64,000 nucleotides of DNA, taken from positions 11,392,001 to 11,456,000 of the forward strand of contig CM050672.1 of the NCBI GenBank assembly GCA_027574665.1, given 5' to 3'. The translations under genes were made by a program, and so were the position numbers. Shown piece by piece: positions 10,771-23,800 of the stretch. Under the pieces are notes generated by a model, which saw only the letters and a program-made list of their open reading frames with translations, did no database searches and was not told where the DNA came from. Positions within the stretch are counted from its first letter, which is position 1; each line of letters opens with the position of its first letter. Origin of the DNA: Rhynochetos jubatus. Lineage: Eukaryota > Chordata > Aves > Eurypygiformes > Rhynochetidae.

Positions 10771-13700
10771 CCTCAAACCCCAAAAAGCTGAAGCCCAAAA
10801 TGCAGCCAAAATGCAGCCCACATCCGGGAGAATCTCAAGAGCAGGGGGTGGAGCAAGCCAGGCCTCAAACCACGAGAAGCTCCAGCCCAAAAGGCAGCCA
10901 AAATGCAGCCCACATCCGGGAGAATCTCAAGAGCAGGGGGTGGAGCAAGCCAGGCCTCAAACCACGAGAAGCTCCAGCCCTAAAGGCAGCCAAAATCCAG
11001 CCCACATCCGGGAGAATATCAAGAGTAGGGGGTGGAGCAAGCCAGGCCTCAAACCATGAGAAGCTCCAGCCCAAAAGGCAGCCAAAATGCAGGCCACATC
11101 CGGGAGAATCTCAAGAGCAGGGGGTGGAGCAAACCAGGCTTCAAACCACGAGAAGCTCCAGCCCAAAATGCAGCCAAAATCCAGCCCACATCCGGGAGAT
11201 TCTCAAGAGCAGGGGGTGGAGCAAGCCAGGCCTCAAACCTCGAGAAGCTCCAGCCCAAAATTCAGCCAAAATCCAGCCCACCTCCGGGAGAATCTCAAGA
11301 GCAGGGGGTGGAGCAAGCCAGGCCTCAAACCACGAGAAGCTCCAGCCCAAAAGGCAGCCAAAATCCCGCCCACATCCGGGAGAATCTCAAGAGCAGGGGG
11401 TGGAGCAAGCCAGGCCTCAAACCACGAGAAGCTCCAGCCCAAAAGGCAGCCAAAATCCAGCCCACCTCCGGGAGAATCTCAAGAGCAGGGGGTGGAGCAA
11501 GCCAGGCCTCAAACCACGAGAAGCTCCAGCCCAAAAGGCAGCCAAAATGCAGCCCACATCCAAAAGAATATGAAGAGCAGGGGGTGGAGCACGACAGGCC
11601 TCAAGCCACGAGAAGCTCCAGCCCAAAAGGCAGCCAAAATGCAGCCCACATCCGGGAGAATCTCAAGAGCAGGGGGTGGAGCAAGCCAGGCCTCAAACCA
11701 CGAGCAGCTCCAGCCCAAAAGGCAGCCAAAATGCAGCCCACATGTGGGAGAATCTCAAGAGCAGGGGGTGGAGCAAGCCAGGCCTCAAACCACGAGAAGC
11801 TCCAGCCCAAAAGGCAGCCAAAATCCAGCCCACATCCGGGAGAATCTCAAGAGCAGGGGGTGGAGCAAGCCAGGCCTCAAACCACGAGAAGCTCCAGCCC
11901 TAAAGGCAGCCAAAATCCAGCCCACATCCGGGAGAATATCAAGAGTAGGGGGTGGAGCAAGCCAGGCCTCAAACCATGAGAAGCTCCAGCCCAAAAGGCA
12001 GCCAAAATGCAGGCCACATCCGGGAGAATCTCAAGAGCAGGGGGTGGAGCAAACCAGGCTTCAAACCACGAGAAGCTCCAGCCCAAAATGCAGCCAAAAT
12101 CCAGCCCACATCCGGGAGATTCTCAAGAGCAGGGGGTGGAGCAAGCCAGGCCTCAAACCTCGAGAAGCTCCAGCCCAAAAGGCAGCCAAAATCCAGCCCA
12201 CATCCGGGAGAATCTCAAGAGCAGGGGGTGGAGCAAGCCAGGCCTCAAACCACGAGAAGCTCCAGCCCAAAAGGCAGCCAAAATCCAGCCCACATCCGGG
12301 AGAATCTCAAGAGCAGGGGGTGGAGCAAGCCAGGACTCAAACCACGAGAAGCTCCAGCCCAAAAGGCAGCCAAAATGCAGCCCACATCCAAAAGAATATG
12401 AAGAGCAGGGGGTGGAGCACGACAGGCCTCAAGCCACGAGAAGCTCCAGCCCAAAAGGCAGCCAAAATGCAGCCCATATCCGGGAGAATCTCAAGAGCAG
12501 GGGGTGGAGCAAGCCAGGCCTCAAACCACGAGCAGCTCCAGCCCAAAAGTCAGCCAAAATGCAGCCCACATCCGGGAGAATCTCAAGAGCAGGGGGTGGA
12601 GCAAGCCAGGCCCCAAACCACGAGAATCTCCAGCCCAAGTGTCAGTCAAAATGCAGCCCACATCCGGGAGAATCTCAAGAGCAGGGGGTGGAGCAAGGCA
12701 GGCCTCAAACCACGAGAAGCTCCAGCCCAAAAGGCAGCCAAAATCCAGCCCACATCCGGGAGAATCTCAAGAGCAGGGGGTGGAGCAAGCCAGGCCTCAA
12801 ACCACGAGAAGCTCCAGCCCAAGTATCAGCCAAAATGCAGCCCACATCCAGGAGCATATGAAGAGCAGGGTGTGGAGCAAGGCAGGCCTCAAACCACGAG
12901 AAGCTCAAGCCCAAGTATCAGCCAAAATCCAGCCCACATCCGGGAGATTCTCAAGAGCAGGGGGTGGAGCAAGCCAGGCCTCAAACCTCGAGAAGCTCCA
13001 GTCCAAAATGCAGCCAAAATCCAGCCCACATCCGGGAGATTCTCAAGAGCAGGGGGTGGAGCAAGCCAGGCCTCAAACCACGAGAAGCTCCAGCCCAAAA
13101 GGCAGCCAAAATCCAGCCCACATCCGGGAGAATCTCAAGAACAGGGGGTGGAGCAAGCCAGGCCTCAAACCACGAGAAGCTCCAGCCCAAAAGGCAGCCA
13201 AAATGCAGCCCACATCCAAAAGAATATGAAGAGCAGGGGGTGGAGCACGACAGGCCTCAAGCCACGAGAAGCTCCAGCCCAAAAGGCAGCCAAAATGCAG
13301 CCCACATCCGGGAGAATCTCAAGAGCAGGGGGTGGAGCAAGCCAGGCCTCAAACCACGAGGAGCTCCAGCCCAAAAGGCAGCCAAAATGCAGCCCACATC
13401 CGGGAGAATCTCAAGAGCAGGGGGTGGAGCAAGCCAGGCCCCAAACCACGAGAATCTCCAGCCCAAGTGTCAGTCAAAATGCAGCCCACATCCGGGAGAA
13501 TCTCAAGAGCAGGGGGTGGAGCAAGCCAGGCCTCAAACCACGAGAAGCTCCAGCCCAAAAGGCAGCCAAAATCCAGCCCACATCCGGGAGAATCTCAAGG
13601 GCAGGGGGTGCAGCAAGCCAGGCCTCAAACCACGAGAAGCTCCAGCCCAAGTATCAGCCAAAATGCAGCCCACATCCAGGAGCATATGAAGAGCAGGGTG

Positions 13701-16591
13701 TGGAGCAAGGCAGGCCTCAAACCACGAGAAGCTCAAGCCCAAGTATCAGCCAAAATCCAGCCCACATCCGGGAGATTCTCAAGAGCAGGGGGTGGAGCAA
13801 GCCAGGCCTCAAACCTCGAGAAGCTCCAGTCCAAAATGCAGCCAAAATCCAGCCCACATCCGGGAGATTCTCAAGAGCAGGGGGTGGAGCAAGCCAGGCC
13901 TCAAACCTCGAGAAGCTCCAGCCCAAAAGGCAGCCAAAATGCAGCCCACATCCGGGAGAATCTCAAGAGCAGGGGGTGGAGCAAGCCAGGCCTCAAACCA
14001 CGAGAAGCTCCAGCCCAAAAGGCAGCCAAAATGCAGACCAGATCCAGGAGAATATCAAGAGCAGGGGGTGGAGGAAGCCAGGCCTCAAACCACGAGAAGC
14101 TCCAGCCCTAAAGGCAGCCAAAATGCAGCCCACATCCGGGACAATCTCAAGAGCAGGGGGTGGAGCAAGCCAGGCCTCAAACCACGAGAAGCTCCAGCCC
14201 TAAAGGCAGCCAAAATCCAGCCCACATCCGGGAGAATATCAAGAGTAGGGGGTGGAGCAAGCCAGGCCTCAAACCATGAGAAGCTCCAGCCCAAAAGGCA
14301 GCCAAAATGCAGGCCACATCCGGGAGAATCTCAAGAGCAGGGGGTGGAGCAAACCAGGCTTCAAACCACGAGAAGCTCCAGCCCAAAATGCAGCCAAAAT
14401 GCAGCCCACATCCGGGAGATTCTCAAGAGCAGGGGGTGGAGCAAGCCAGGCCTCAAACCTCGAGAAGCTCCAGCCCAAAAGGCAGCCAAAATCCAGCCCA
14501 CATCCGGGAGAATCTCAAGAGCAGGGGGTGGAGCAAGCCAGGCCTCAAACCACGAGAAGCTCCAGCCCAAAAGGCAGCCAAAATCCAGCCCACATCCGGG
14601 AGAATCTCAAGAGCAGGGGGTGGAGCAAGCCAGGACTCAAACCACGAGAAGCTCCAGCCCAAAAGGCAGCCAAAATGCAGCCCACATCCAAAAGAATATG
14701 AAGAGCAGGGGGTGGAGCACGACAGGCCTCAAGCCACGAGAAGCTCCAGCCCAAAAGGCAGCCAAAATGCAGCCCACATCCGGGAGAATCTCAAGAGCAG
14801 GGGGTGGAGCAAGCCAGGCCTCAAACCACGAGCAGCTCCAGCCCAAAAGGCAGCCAAAATGCAGCCCACATCCGGGAGAATCTCAAGAGCAGGGGGTGGA
14901 GCAAGCCAGGCCCCAAACCACGAGAATCTCCAGCCCAAGTGTCAGTCAAAATGCAGCCCACATCCGGGAGAATCTCAAGAGCAGGGGGTGGAGCAAGGCA
15001 GGCCTCAAACCACGAGAAACTCCAGCCCAAAAGGCAGCCAAAATCCAGCCCACATCCGGGAGAATCTCAAGAGCAGGGGGTGCAGCAAGCCAGGCCTCAA
15101 ACCACGAGAAGCTCCAGCCCAAGTATCAGCCAAAATGCAGCCCACATCCAGGAGCATATGAAGAGCAGGGTGTGGAGCAAGGCAGGCCTCAAACCACGAG
15201 AAGCTCAAGCCCAAGTATCAGCCAAAATCCAGCCCACATCCGGGAGATTCTCAAGAGCAGGGGGTGGAGCAAGCCAGGCCTCAAACCTCGAGAAGCTCCA
15301 GTCCAAAATGCAGCCAAAATCCAGCCCACATCCGGGAGATTCTCAAGAGCAGGGGGTGGAGCAAGCCAGGCCTCAAACCACGAGAAGCTCCAGCCCAAAA
15401 GGCAGCCAAAATCCAGCCCACATCCGGGAGAATCTCAAGAGCAGGGGGTGGAGCAAGCCAGGACTCAAACCACGAGAAGCTCCAGCCCAAAAGGCAGCCA
15501 AAATCCAGCCCACCTCCGCGAGAATCTCAAGAGCAGGGGGTGGAGCAAGCCAGGCCTCAAACCACGAGAAGCTCCAGCCCAAAAGGCAGCCAAAATGCAG
15601 CCCACATCCAAAAGAATATGAAGAGCAGGGGGTGGAGCACGACAGGCCTCAAGCCACGAGAAGCTCCAGCCCAAAAGGCAGCCAAAATGCAGCCCACATC
15701 CGGGAGAATCTCAAGAGCAGGGGGTGGAGCAAGCCAGGCCTCAAACCACGAGCAGCTCCAGCCCAAAAGGCAGCCAAAATGCAGCCCACATCCGGGAGAA
15801 TCTCAAGAGCAGGGGGTGGAGCAAGCCAGGCCCCAAACCACGAGAATCTCCAGCCCAAGTGTCAGTCAAAATGCAGCCCACATCCGGGAGAATCTCAAGA
15901 GCAGGGGGTGGAGCAAGGCAGGCCTCAAACCACGAGAAGCTCCAGCCCAAAAGGCAGCCAAAATCCAGCCCACATCCGGGAGAATCTCAAGAGCAGGGGG
16001 TGCAGCAAGCCAGGCCTCAAACCACGAGAAGCTCCAGCCCAAGTATCAGCCAAAATGCAGCCCACATCCAGGAGCATATGAAGAGCAGGGTGTGGAGCAA
16101 GGCAGGCCTCAAACCACGAGAAGCTCAAGCCCAAGTATCAGCCAAAATCCAGCCCACATCCGGGAGATTCTCAAGAGCAGGGGGTGGAGCAAGCCAGGCC
16201 TCAAACCTCGAGAAGCTCCAGTCCAAAATGCAGCCAAAATCCAGCCCACATCCGGGAGATTCTCAAGAGCAGGGGGTGGAGCAAGCCAGGCCTCAAACCT
16301 CGAGAAGCTCCAGCCCAAAAGGCAGCCAAAATGCAGCCCACATCCGGGAGAATCTCAAGAGCAGGGGGTGGAGCAAGCCAGGCCTCAAACCACGAGAAGC
16401 TCCAGCCCAAAAGGCAGCCAAAATGCAGACCAGATCCAGGAGAATATCAAGAGCAGGGGGTGGAGGAAGCCAGGCCTCAAACCACGAGAAGTTCCAGCCC
16501 TAAAGGCAGCCAAAATGCAGCCCACATCCGGGACAATCTCAAGAGCAGGGGGTGGAGCAAGCCAGGCCTCAAACCACGAGAAGCTCCAGCC
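10771..16591 (+). repeat. Higher-order repeat zone B: 9/10-mer blocks in a 25/26-unit composite
   Basis: The unit CATCCAAAAGAATATG followed by GGAGCACGACAGG recurs at about 11,557, 12,385, 13,213, 14,685 and 15,605, with spacings of 828, 828, 1,472 and 920 bp (9, 9, 16 and 10 units). A second marker, CATCCAGGAGCATATG, follows the same rhythm at 12,845, 13,673, 15,145 and 16,065. At larger scale about 11,842-14,200 is repeated as about 14,142-16,591. The offset is 2,300 bp (25 units) on the left and 2,392 bp (26 units) on the right, so one extra unit lies in the second copy at about 15,365-15,460. A shorter related block precedes it (10,771-11,760). There are no length slips. Confidence 0.88.
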
Positions 16592-19500
16592 CAAGAATCA
16601 CCCAGAATGCAGCCCACATCCAGGAGAATCTCAAGAGCAGGGGGTGGAGCAAGCCAGGCTTCAAACCTTGAGAAGCTCCAGCCCAAAAGGCAGCCAAAAT
16701 CCAGCCCACATCCGGGAGATTCTCAAGAGTAGGAGGTGGAGCAAGCCAGGCCTCAAACCTCGAGAAGCTCCAGCCCAAAATTCAGCCAAAATGCAGCCCA
16801 CATCCGGGAGATTCTCAAGAGTAGGAGGTGGAGCAAGCCAGGCCTCAAACCTCGAGAAGCTCCAGCCCAAAATGCAGCCAAAATCTAGCCCACATCCGGG
16901 AGAATCTCAAGAGCAGGGGGTGGAGCAAGCCAGGCCTCAAACCACGAGCAGCTCCAGCCCAAAAGGCAGCCAAAATGCAGCGCACATCCTGGAGAATCTC
17001 AAGAGCAGGGGGTGGAGCAAGCCAGGCCTCAAACCACGAGAAGCTCCAGCCCAAAAGGCAGCCAAAATGCAGCCCACATCCAGGACAATTTCAAGAGCAG
17101 GGGGTGGAGCAAGCCAGGCCTCAAACCGGGAGAAGCTCCAGCCCAAAATGCAGCCAAAATCTAGCCCACATCCGGGAGAATCTCAAGAGCAGGGGTTGGA
17201 GCAAGCCAGGCCTCAAACCACGAGAAGCTCCAGCCCAAAAGGCAGCCAAAATCCAGCCCACCTCCTGGAGAATCTCAAGAGCAGGGGGTGGAGCAAGCCA
17301 GGCCTCAAACCACGAGAAGCTCCAGCCCAAAAGGCAGCCAAAATGCAGCCCACATCCGGGAGAATCTCAAGAGCAGGGGGTGGAGCAAGCCAGGCCTCAA
17401 ACCACGAGAAGCTCCAGCCCAAAAGGCAGCCAAAATCCAGCCCACATCCGGGAGAATCTCAAGAGCAGGGGGTGGAGCAAGCCAGGCCTCAAACCACGAG
17501 AAGCTCCAGCCTTAAAGGCAGCCAAAATGCAGCCCACATCCGGGAGAATCTCAAGAGCAGGGGGTGGAGCAAGCCAGGCCTCAAACCACGAGAAGCTCCA
17601 GCCCAAAAGGCAGCCAAAATGCAGGCCACATCCGGGAGAATCTCAAGAGCAGGGGGTGGAGCAAACCAGGCTTCAAACCACGAGAAGCTCCAGCCCAAAA
17701 TGCAGCCAAAATGCAGCCCACATCCGGGAGATTCTCAAGAGCAGGGGGTGGAGCAAGCCAGGCCTCAAACCTCGAGAAGCTCCAGCCCAAAATTCAGCCA
17801 AAATCCAGCCCACATCCGGGAGATTCTCAAGAGCAGGGGGTGGAGCAAGCCAGGCCTCAAACCTCGAGAAACTCCAGCCCAAAAGGCAGCCAAAATGCAG
17901 CCCACATCCGGGAGAATCTCAAGAGCAGGGGGTGGAGCAAGCCAGGCCTCAAACCACGAGAAGCTCCAGCCCAAAATGTAGCCAAAATGCAGCCCACATC
18001 CAGGAGAATCTCAAGAGCAGGGGGTGGAGCAAGCCAGGCCTCAAACCACGAGAAGCTCCAGCCCAAAATGTAGCCAAAATGCAGCCCACATCCGGGACAA
18101 TTTCAAGAGCAGGGGGTGGAGCAAGCCAGGCCCCAAACCACGACAAATCTCCAGCCCAAGTATCAGCCAAAATGCAGCCCACATTTAGGAGAATATCAAG
18201 AGCAGGGGGTGGAGCAAGCCAGGCCTCAAACCTCGAGAAGCTCCAGCCCAAAATGCAGCCAAAATCCAGCCCACCTCCGGGAGAATCTCAAGAGCAGGGG
18301 GTGGAGCAAGCCAGGCCTCAAACCCCGAGAAGCTCCAGCCCAAAAGGCAGCCAAAATCCAGCCCACATCCGGGAGAATCTCAAGAGCAGTGGGTGGAGCA
18401 AGCCAGGACTCAAACCACGAGAAGCTCCAGCCCAAAAGGCAGCCAAAATCCAGCCCACATCCGGGAGAATCTCAAGAGCAGGGGGTGGAGCAAGCCAGGC
18501 CTCAAACCACGAGAAGCTCCAGCCCAAAAGGCAGCCAAAATGCAGCCCACATCCAAAAGAATATGAAGAGCAGGGGGTGGAGCACGACAGGCCTCAAGCC
18601 ACGAGAAGCTCCAGCCCAAAATGCAGCCAAAATCTAGCCCACATCCGGGAGAATCTCAAGAGCAGGGGGTGGAGCAAGCCAGGCCTCAAACCACGAGCAG
18701 CTCCAGCCCAAAAGGCAGCCAAAATGCAGCCCACATCCGGGAGAATCTCAAGAGCAGGGAGTGGAGCAAGCCAGGCCCCAAACCACGAGAATCTCCAGCC
18801 CAAGTATCAGTCAAAATGCAGCCCACATCCGGGAGAATCTCAAGAGCAGGGGGTGGAGCAAGCCAGGCCTCAAACCACGAGAAGCTCCAGCCCAAAAGGC
18901 AGCCAAAATCCAGCCCACATCCGGGAGAATCTCAAGAGCAGGGGGTGCAGCAAGCCAGGCCTCAAACCACGAGAAGCTCCAGCCCAAGTATCAGCCAAAA
19001 TGCAGCCCACATCCAGGAGCATATGAAGAGCAGGGTGTGGAGCAAGCCAGGCCTCAAACCACGAGAAGCTCCAGCCCAAAAGGCAGCCAAAATGCAGCCC
19101 ACATCCGGGAGAATCTCAAGAGCAGGGGGTGGAGCAAGGCAGGCCTCAAACCACGAGAAGCTCCAGCCCAAAAGGCAGCCAAAATCCAGCCCAAATCCAG
19201 GAGAATTTCAAGAGTAGGGGGTGGAGCAAGCCAGGCCTCAAACCACGAGAAGCTCCAGCCCAAGTATCAGCCAAAATGCAGCCCACATCCAGGAGCATAT
19301 GAAGAGCAGGGTGTGGAGCAAGGCAGGCCTCAAACCACGAGAAGCCCCAGCCCAAGTATCAGCCAAATCCAGCCCACATCCGGGAGATTCTCAAGAGCAG
19401 GGGGTGGAGCAAGCCAGGCCTCAAACCTCGAGAAGCTCCAGTCCAAAATGCAGCCAAAATCCAGCCCACATCCGGGAGATTCTCAAGAGCAGGGGGTGGA

Positions 19501-20838
19501 GCAAGCCAGGCCTCAAACCTCGAGAAGCTCCAGCCCAAAAGGCAGCCAAAATGCAGCCCACATCCGGGAGAATCTCAAGTGCAGGGGGTGGAGCAAGCCA
19601 GGCCTCAAACCACGAGAAGCTCCAGCCCTAAAGGCAGCCAAAATGCAGCCCACATCCGGGACAATTTCAAGAGCAGGGGGTGGAGCAAGCCAGGCCTCAA
19701 ACCACGAGAAGCTCCAGCCCAAGAATCACCCAGAATGCAGCCCACATCCAGGAGAATCTCAAGAGCAGGGGGTGGAGCAAGCCAGGCTTCAAACCATGAG
19801 AAGCTCCAGCCCAAAAGGCAGCCAAAAAGCAGCCCACATCCGGGAGAATCTCAAGAGCAGGGTATGGAGCAAGCCAGGCCTCAAACCTCGAGAAGCTCCA
19901 GCCCAAAATGCAGCCAAAATCCAGCCCACATCCGGGAGATTCTCAAGAGTAGGAGGTGGAGCAAGCCAGGACTCAAACCTCGAGAAGCTCCAGCCCAAAA
20001 GGCAGCCAAAATCCAGCCCACATCCGGGAGATTCTCAAGAGTAGGAGGTGGAGCAAGCCAGGCCTCAAACCTCGAGAAGCTCCAGCCCAAATGGCAGCCA
20101 AAATGCAGCCCACATATGGGAGAATCTCAAGAGCAGGGGGTGGAGCAAGCCAGGCCTCAAACCACGAGAAGCTGCAGCCCAAAAGGCAGCCAAAATGCAG
20201 GCCACATCCGGGAGAATCTCAAGAGAAGGGGGTCGAGCAAGCCAGGCCTCAAACCACGAGAAGCTCCAGCCCAAAAGGCAGCCAAAATGCAGCCCACATC
20301 CGGGAGAATCTCAAGAGCAGGGGGTGGAGCAAGCCAGGCCTCAAACCTCGAGAAGCTCCAGCCCAAAATGCAGCCAAAATCCAGCGTACATCCGGGAGAT
20401 TCTCAAGAGCAGGGGGTGGAGCAAGCCAGGCCACAAACCACGAGAAGCTCCAGCCCAAAAGGCAGCCAAAATGCAGCCCACATCCGGGAGAATCTCAAGA
20501 GCAGGGGGTGGAGCAAGCCAGGCCTCAAACCACGAGAAGCTCCAGCCCAAAAGGCAGCCAAAATCCAGCCCACATCAGGGAGAATATCAAGAGTAGGGGG
20601 TGGAGTAAGCCAGGCCACAAACCACGAGAAGCTCCAGCCCAAAAGGCAGCCAAAATGCAGCCCACATCCGGGAGAATCTCAAGAGCGGTGGGTGGAGCAA
20701 GCCAGGCCTTAAACCACGAGAAGCTCCAGCCCAAAAGGCAGCCAAAATGCAGCCCACATCCGGGAGAATCTCAAGAGCAGGGGGTGGAGCAAGCCAGGCC
20801 TCAAACCACGAGAAGCTCCAGCCCATGAAACACCCAGA
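16592..20838 (+). repeat. Array segment with partial B-type copies and the first phase slips
   Basis: About 46 units. The stretch 18,226-19,030 is a further B-type copy, aligning with about 15,281-16,085 at 2,945 bp (32 units plus 1). The extra base comes from a one-base gain at 18,141-18,150 (CGACAAATCT). A one-base loss follows at 19,361-19,370 (AGCCAAATCC), restoring the register. About 16,500-16,900 resembles 19,630-20,030 at 3,128 bp (34 units), sharing a CAAGAATCACCCAGAATG unit. About 17,560-17,790 resembles the 14,252 region. No gene is visible. Confidence 0.83.
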
Positions 20839-23800
20839 ATGCAGCCCACATCCGGGAGAATCTCAAGAGCAGGGGGTGCAGCAAGCCAGGCCTCAAACCA
20901 CAAGAAGCTCCAGCCCAAAAGGCAGCCAAAATGCAGCCCACATCCGGGAGAATCTCAAGAGCAGGGGGTGGAGCAAGCCAGGCCTAAAACCACGAGAAGC
21001 TCCAGCCCAAAAGGCAGCCAAAATCCAGCCCACATCCAGGAGAATCTCAAGAGCAGGGGGTGGAGCAAGCCAGGCTTCAAACCACGAGAATCTCCAGCCC
21101 AAAAGGCAGCCAAAATGCAGGCCCACCTCCGGAAGAATCTCAAGAGCAGGGTGTGGAGCAAGCCAGGCCTCAAACCTCGAGAAGTTCCAGCCCAAAAGGC
21201 AGCCAAAATCCAGCCGACATCCGGGAGAATCTCAAGAGTAGGAGGTGGAGCAAGCCAGGCCTCAAACCTCGAGAAGCTCCAGCCCAAAATGCAGCCAAAA
21301 TCCAGCCCACCTCCGGGAGAATCTCAAGAGCAGGGTATGGAGCAAGCCAGGCCTCAAACCTCGAGAACCTCCAGCCCAAAAGGCAGCCAAAATACAACCC
21401 ACATCCGGGAGAATATCAAGAGTAGGAGGTGGAGCAAGCCAGGCCTCAAACCTCGAGAAGCTCCAGCCCAAAAGGCAGCCAAAATCCAGCCCACATCCGG
21501 GAGATTCTCAAGAGCAAGGGGTGGAGCAAGCCAGGACTCAAACCTCGAGAAGCTCCAGCCCAAAAGGCAGCCAAAATGCAGGCCACATCCGGGAGAATCT
21601 CAAGAGCAGGGTGTGGAGCAAGCCAGGCCTCAAACCTCGAGAAGTTCCAGCCCAAAAGGCAGCCAAAATCCAGCCCACATCCGGGAGAATATCAAGAGTA
21701 GGAGGTGGAGCAAGCCAGGCCTCAAACCTCGAGAAGCTCCAGCCCAAAATGCAGCCAAAATCCAGCCCACATCCATGAGATTCTCAAGAGCAGGGGGTGG
21801 AGCAAGCCAGGCCTCAAACCTCGAGAAGCTCCAGCCCAAAAGGCAGCCAAAATGCAGCCCACATCCGGGAGAATATCAAGAGCAGGGGGTGGAGCAAGGC
21901 AGGCCTCAAACCTCGAGAAGCTCCAGCCCAAGTATCAGCCAAAATGCAGCCCACATCCAGGAGCATATGAAGAGCAGGGTGTGGAGCAAGCCAGGCCTCA
22001 AACCACGAGAAGCTCCAGCCCAAAAGGCAGCCAAAATCCACCCACATCCGGGAGAATCTCAAGAGCAGGGGGTGGAGCAAGCCAGGCTTCAAACCACGAG
22101 AAGCTCCAGCCCAAAAGGCAGCCAAAAAGCAGCCCACCTCCGGGAGAATCTCAAGAGCAGGGTATGGAGCAAGCCAGGCCTCAAACCTCGAGAAGCTCCA
22201 GCCCAAAAGGCAGCCAAAAAGCAGCCCACCTCCGGGAGAATCTCAAGAGCAGGGTATGGAGCAAGCCAGGCCTCAAACCTCGAGAAGCTCCAGCCCAAAA
22301 GGCAGCCAAAATGCAGCCCACATCCGGGAGAATATCAAGAGTAGGAGGTGGAGCAAGCCAGGCCTCAAACCTCGAGAAGCTCCAGCCCAAAAGGCAGCCA
22401 AAATCCAGCCCACATCCGGGAGATTCTCAAGAGCAAGGGGTGGAGCAAGCCAGGCCTCAAACCTCGAGAAGCTCCAGCCCAAAAGGCAGCCAAAATGCAG
22501 GCCACATCCGGGAGAATCTCAAGAGCAGGGGGTGGAGCAAGCCAGGCCTCAAACCACGAGAAGATCCAGCCCAAAAAGCCACCAAAATGCAGCCCACATC
22601 CGGGACAATTTCAAGAGCAGGGGGTGGAGCAAGCCAGGCCCCAAACCACGAGAATCTCCAGCCCAAGTATCAGTCAAAATGCAGCCCACATCCGGGAGAA
22701 TCTCAAGAGCAGGGGGTGGAGCAAGGCAGGCCTCAAACCACAAGAAGCTCCAGCCCAAAAGGCAGCCAAAATCCAGCCCACATCCAGGAGAATTTCAAGA
22801 GCAAGGGGTAGAGCAAGCCAGGCCTCAAATCACGAGAAGCTCCAGCCCAAGTATCAGCCAAAATGCAGCCCACATCCAGGAGCATATGAAGAGCAGGGTG
22901 TGGAGCAAGCCAGGCCTCAAACCACGAGAAGCTCCAGCCCAAAATGCAGCGAAAATCCAGCCCACATCCGGGAGATTCTCAACAGCAGGGGGTGGAGCAA
23001 GCCAGGCCTCAAACCTCGAGAAGCTCCAGTCCAAAATGCAGCCAAAATCCAGCCCACATCCGGGAGATTCTCAAGAGCAGGGGGTGGAGCAAGCCAGGCC
23101 TCAAACCTCGAGAAGCTCCAGCCCAAAAGGCAGCCAAAATGCAGCCCACATCCGGGAGAATCTCAAGAGCAGGGGGTGGAGCAAGCCAGGCCTCAAACCA
23201 CGAGAAGCTCCAGCCCAAAAGGCAGCCAAAATGCAGCCCACATCCGGGAGAATCTCAACAGCAGGGGGTGGAGCAAGCCAGGCCTCAAACCACGAGAATC
23301 TCCAGCCCAAAAGGCAGCCAAAATGCAGCCCACATCCGGGAGAATCTCAACAGCAGGGGGTGGAGCAAGCCGGGCCTCAAACCACGAGAAGCTCCAGCCC
23401 AAAATGTAGCCAAAATGCAGCCCACATCCGGGAGAATCTCAAGAGCAGGGGGTGGAGCAAGCCAGGCCTCAAACCACGAGAAGCTCCAGCCCAAAATGCA
23501 GCCAACATCCAGCCCACATCCGGGAGATTCTCAAGAGCAGGGGGTGGAGCAAGCCAGGCCTCAAACCTCTAGAAGCTCCAGCCCAAAAGGCAGCCAAAAT
23601 GCAGCCCACATCCGGGAGAATCTCAAGAGCAGTGGGTGGAGCAAGCCAGGCCTCAAACCACGAGAAGCTCCAGCCCAAAATGCAGCCAAAATGCAGGCCA
23701 CATCCGGGAGAATATCAAGAGTAGGAAGTGGACCAAGCCAGGCCTCAAACCACGAGAAGCTCCAGCCCAAAAGGCAGCCAAAATGCAGCCCACATCCGGG

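Noticed and set aside
10755-10800. Array boundary or foreign junction at the altered unit with CCCCAAAAAGCTGAAGC
   Set aside because: The unit keeps its 92-bp length and register, and ordinary units continue on both sides; it is only a more diverged unit.
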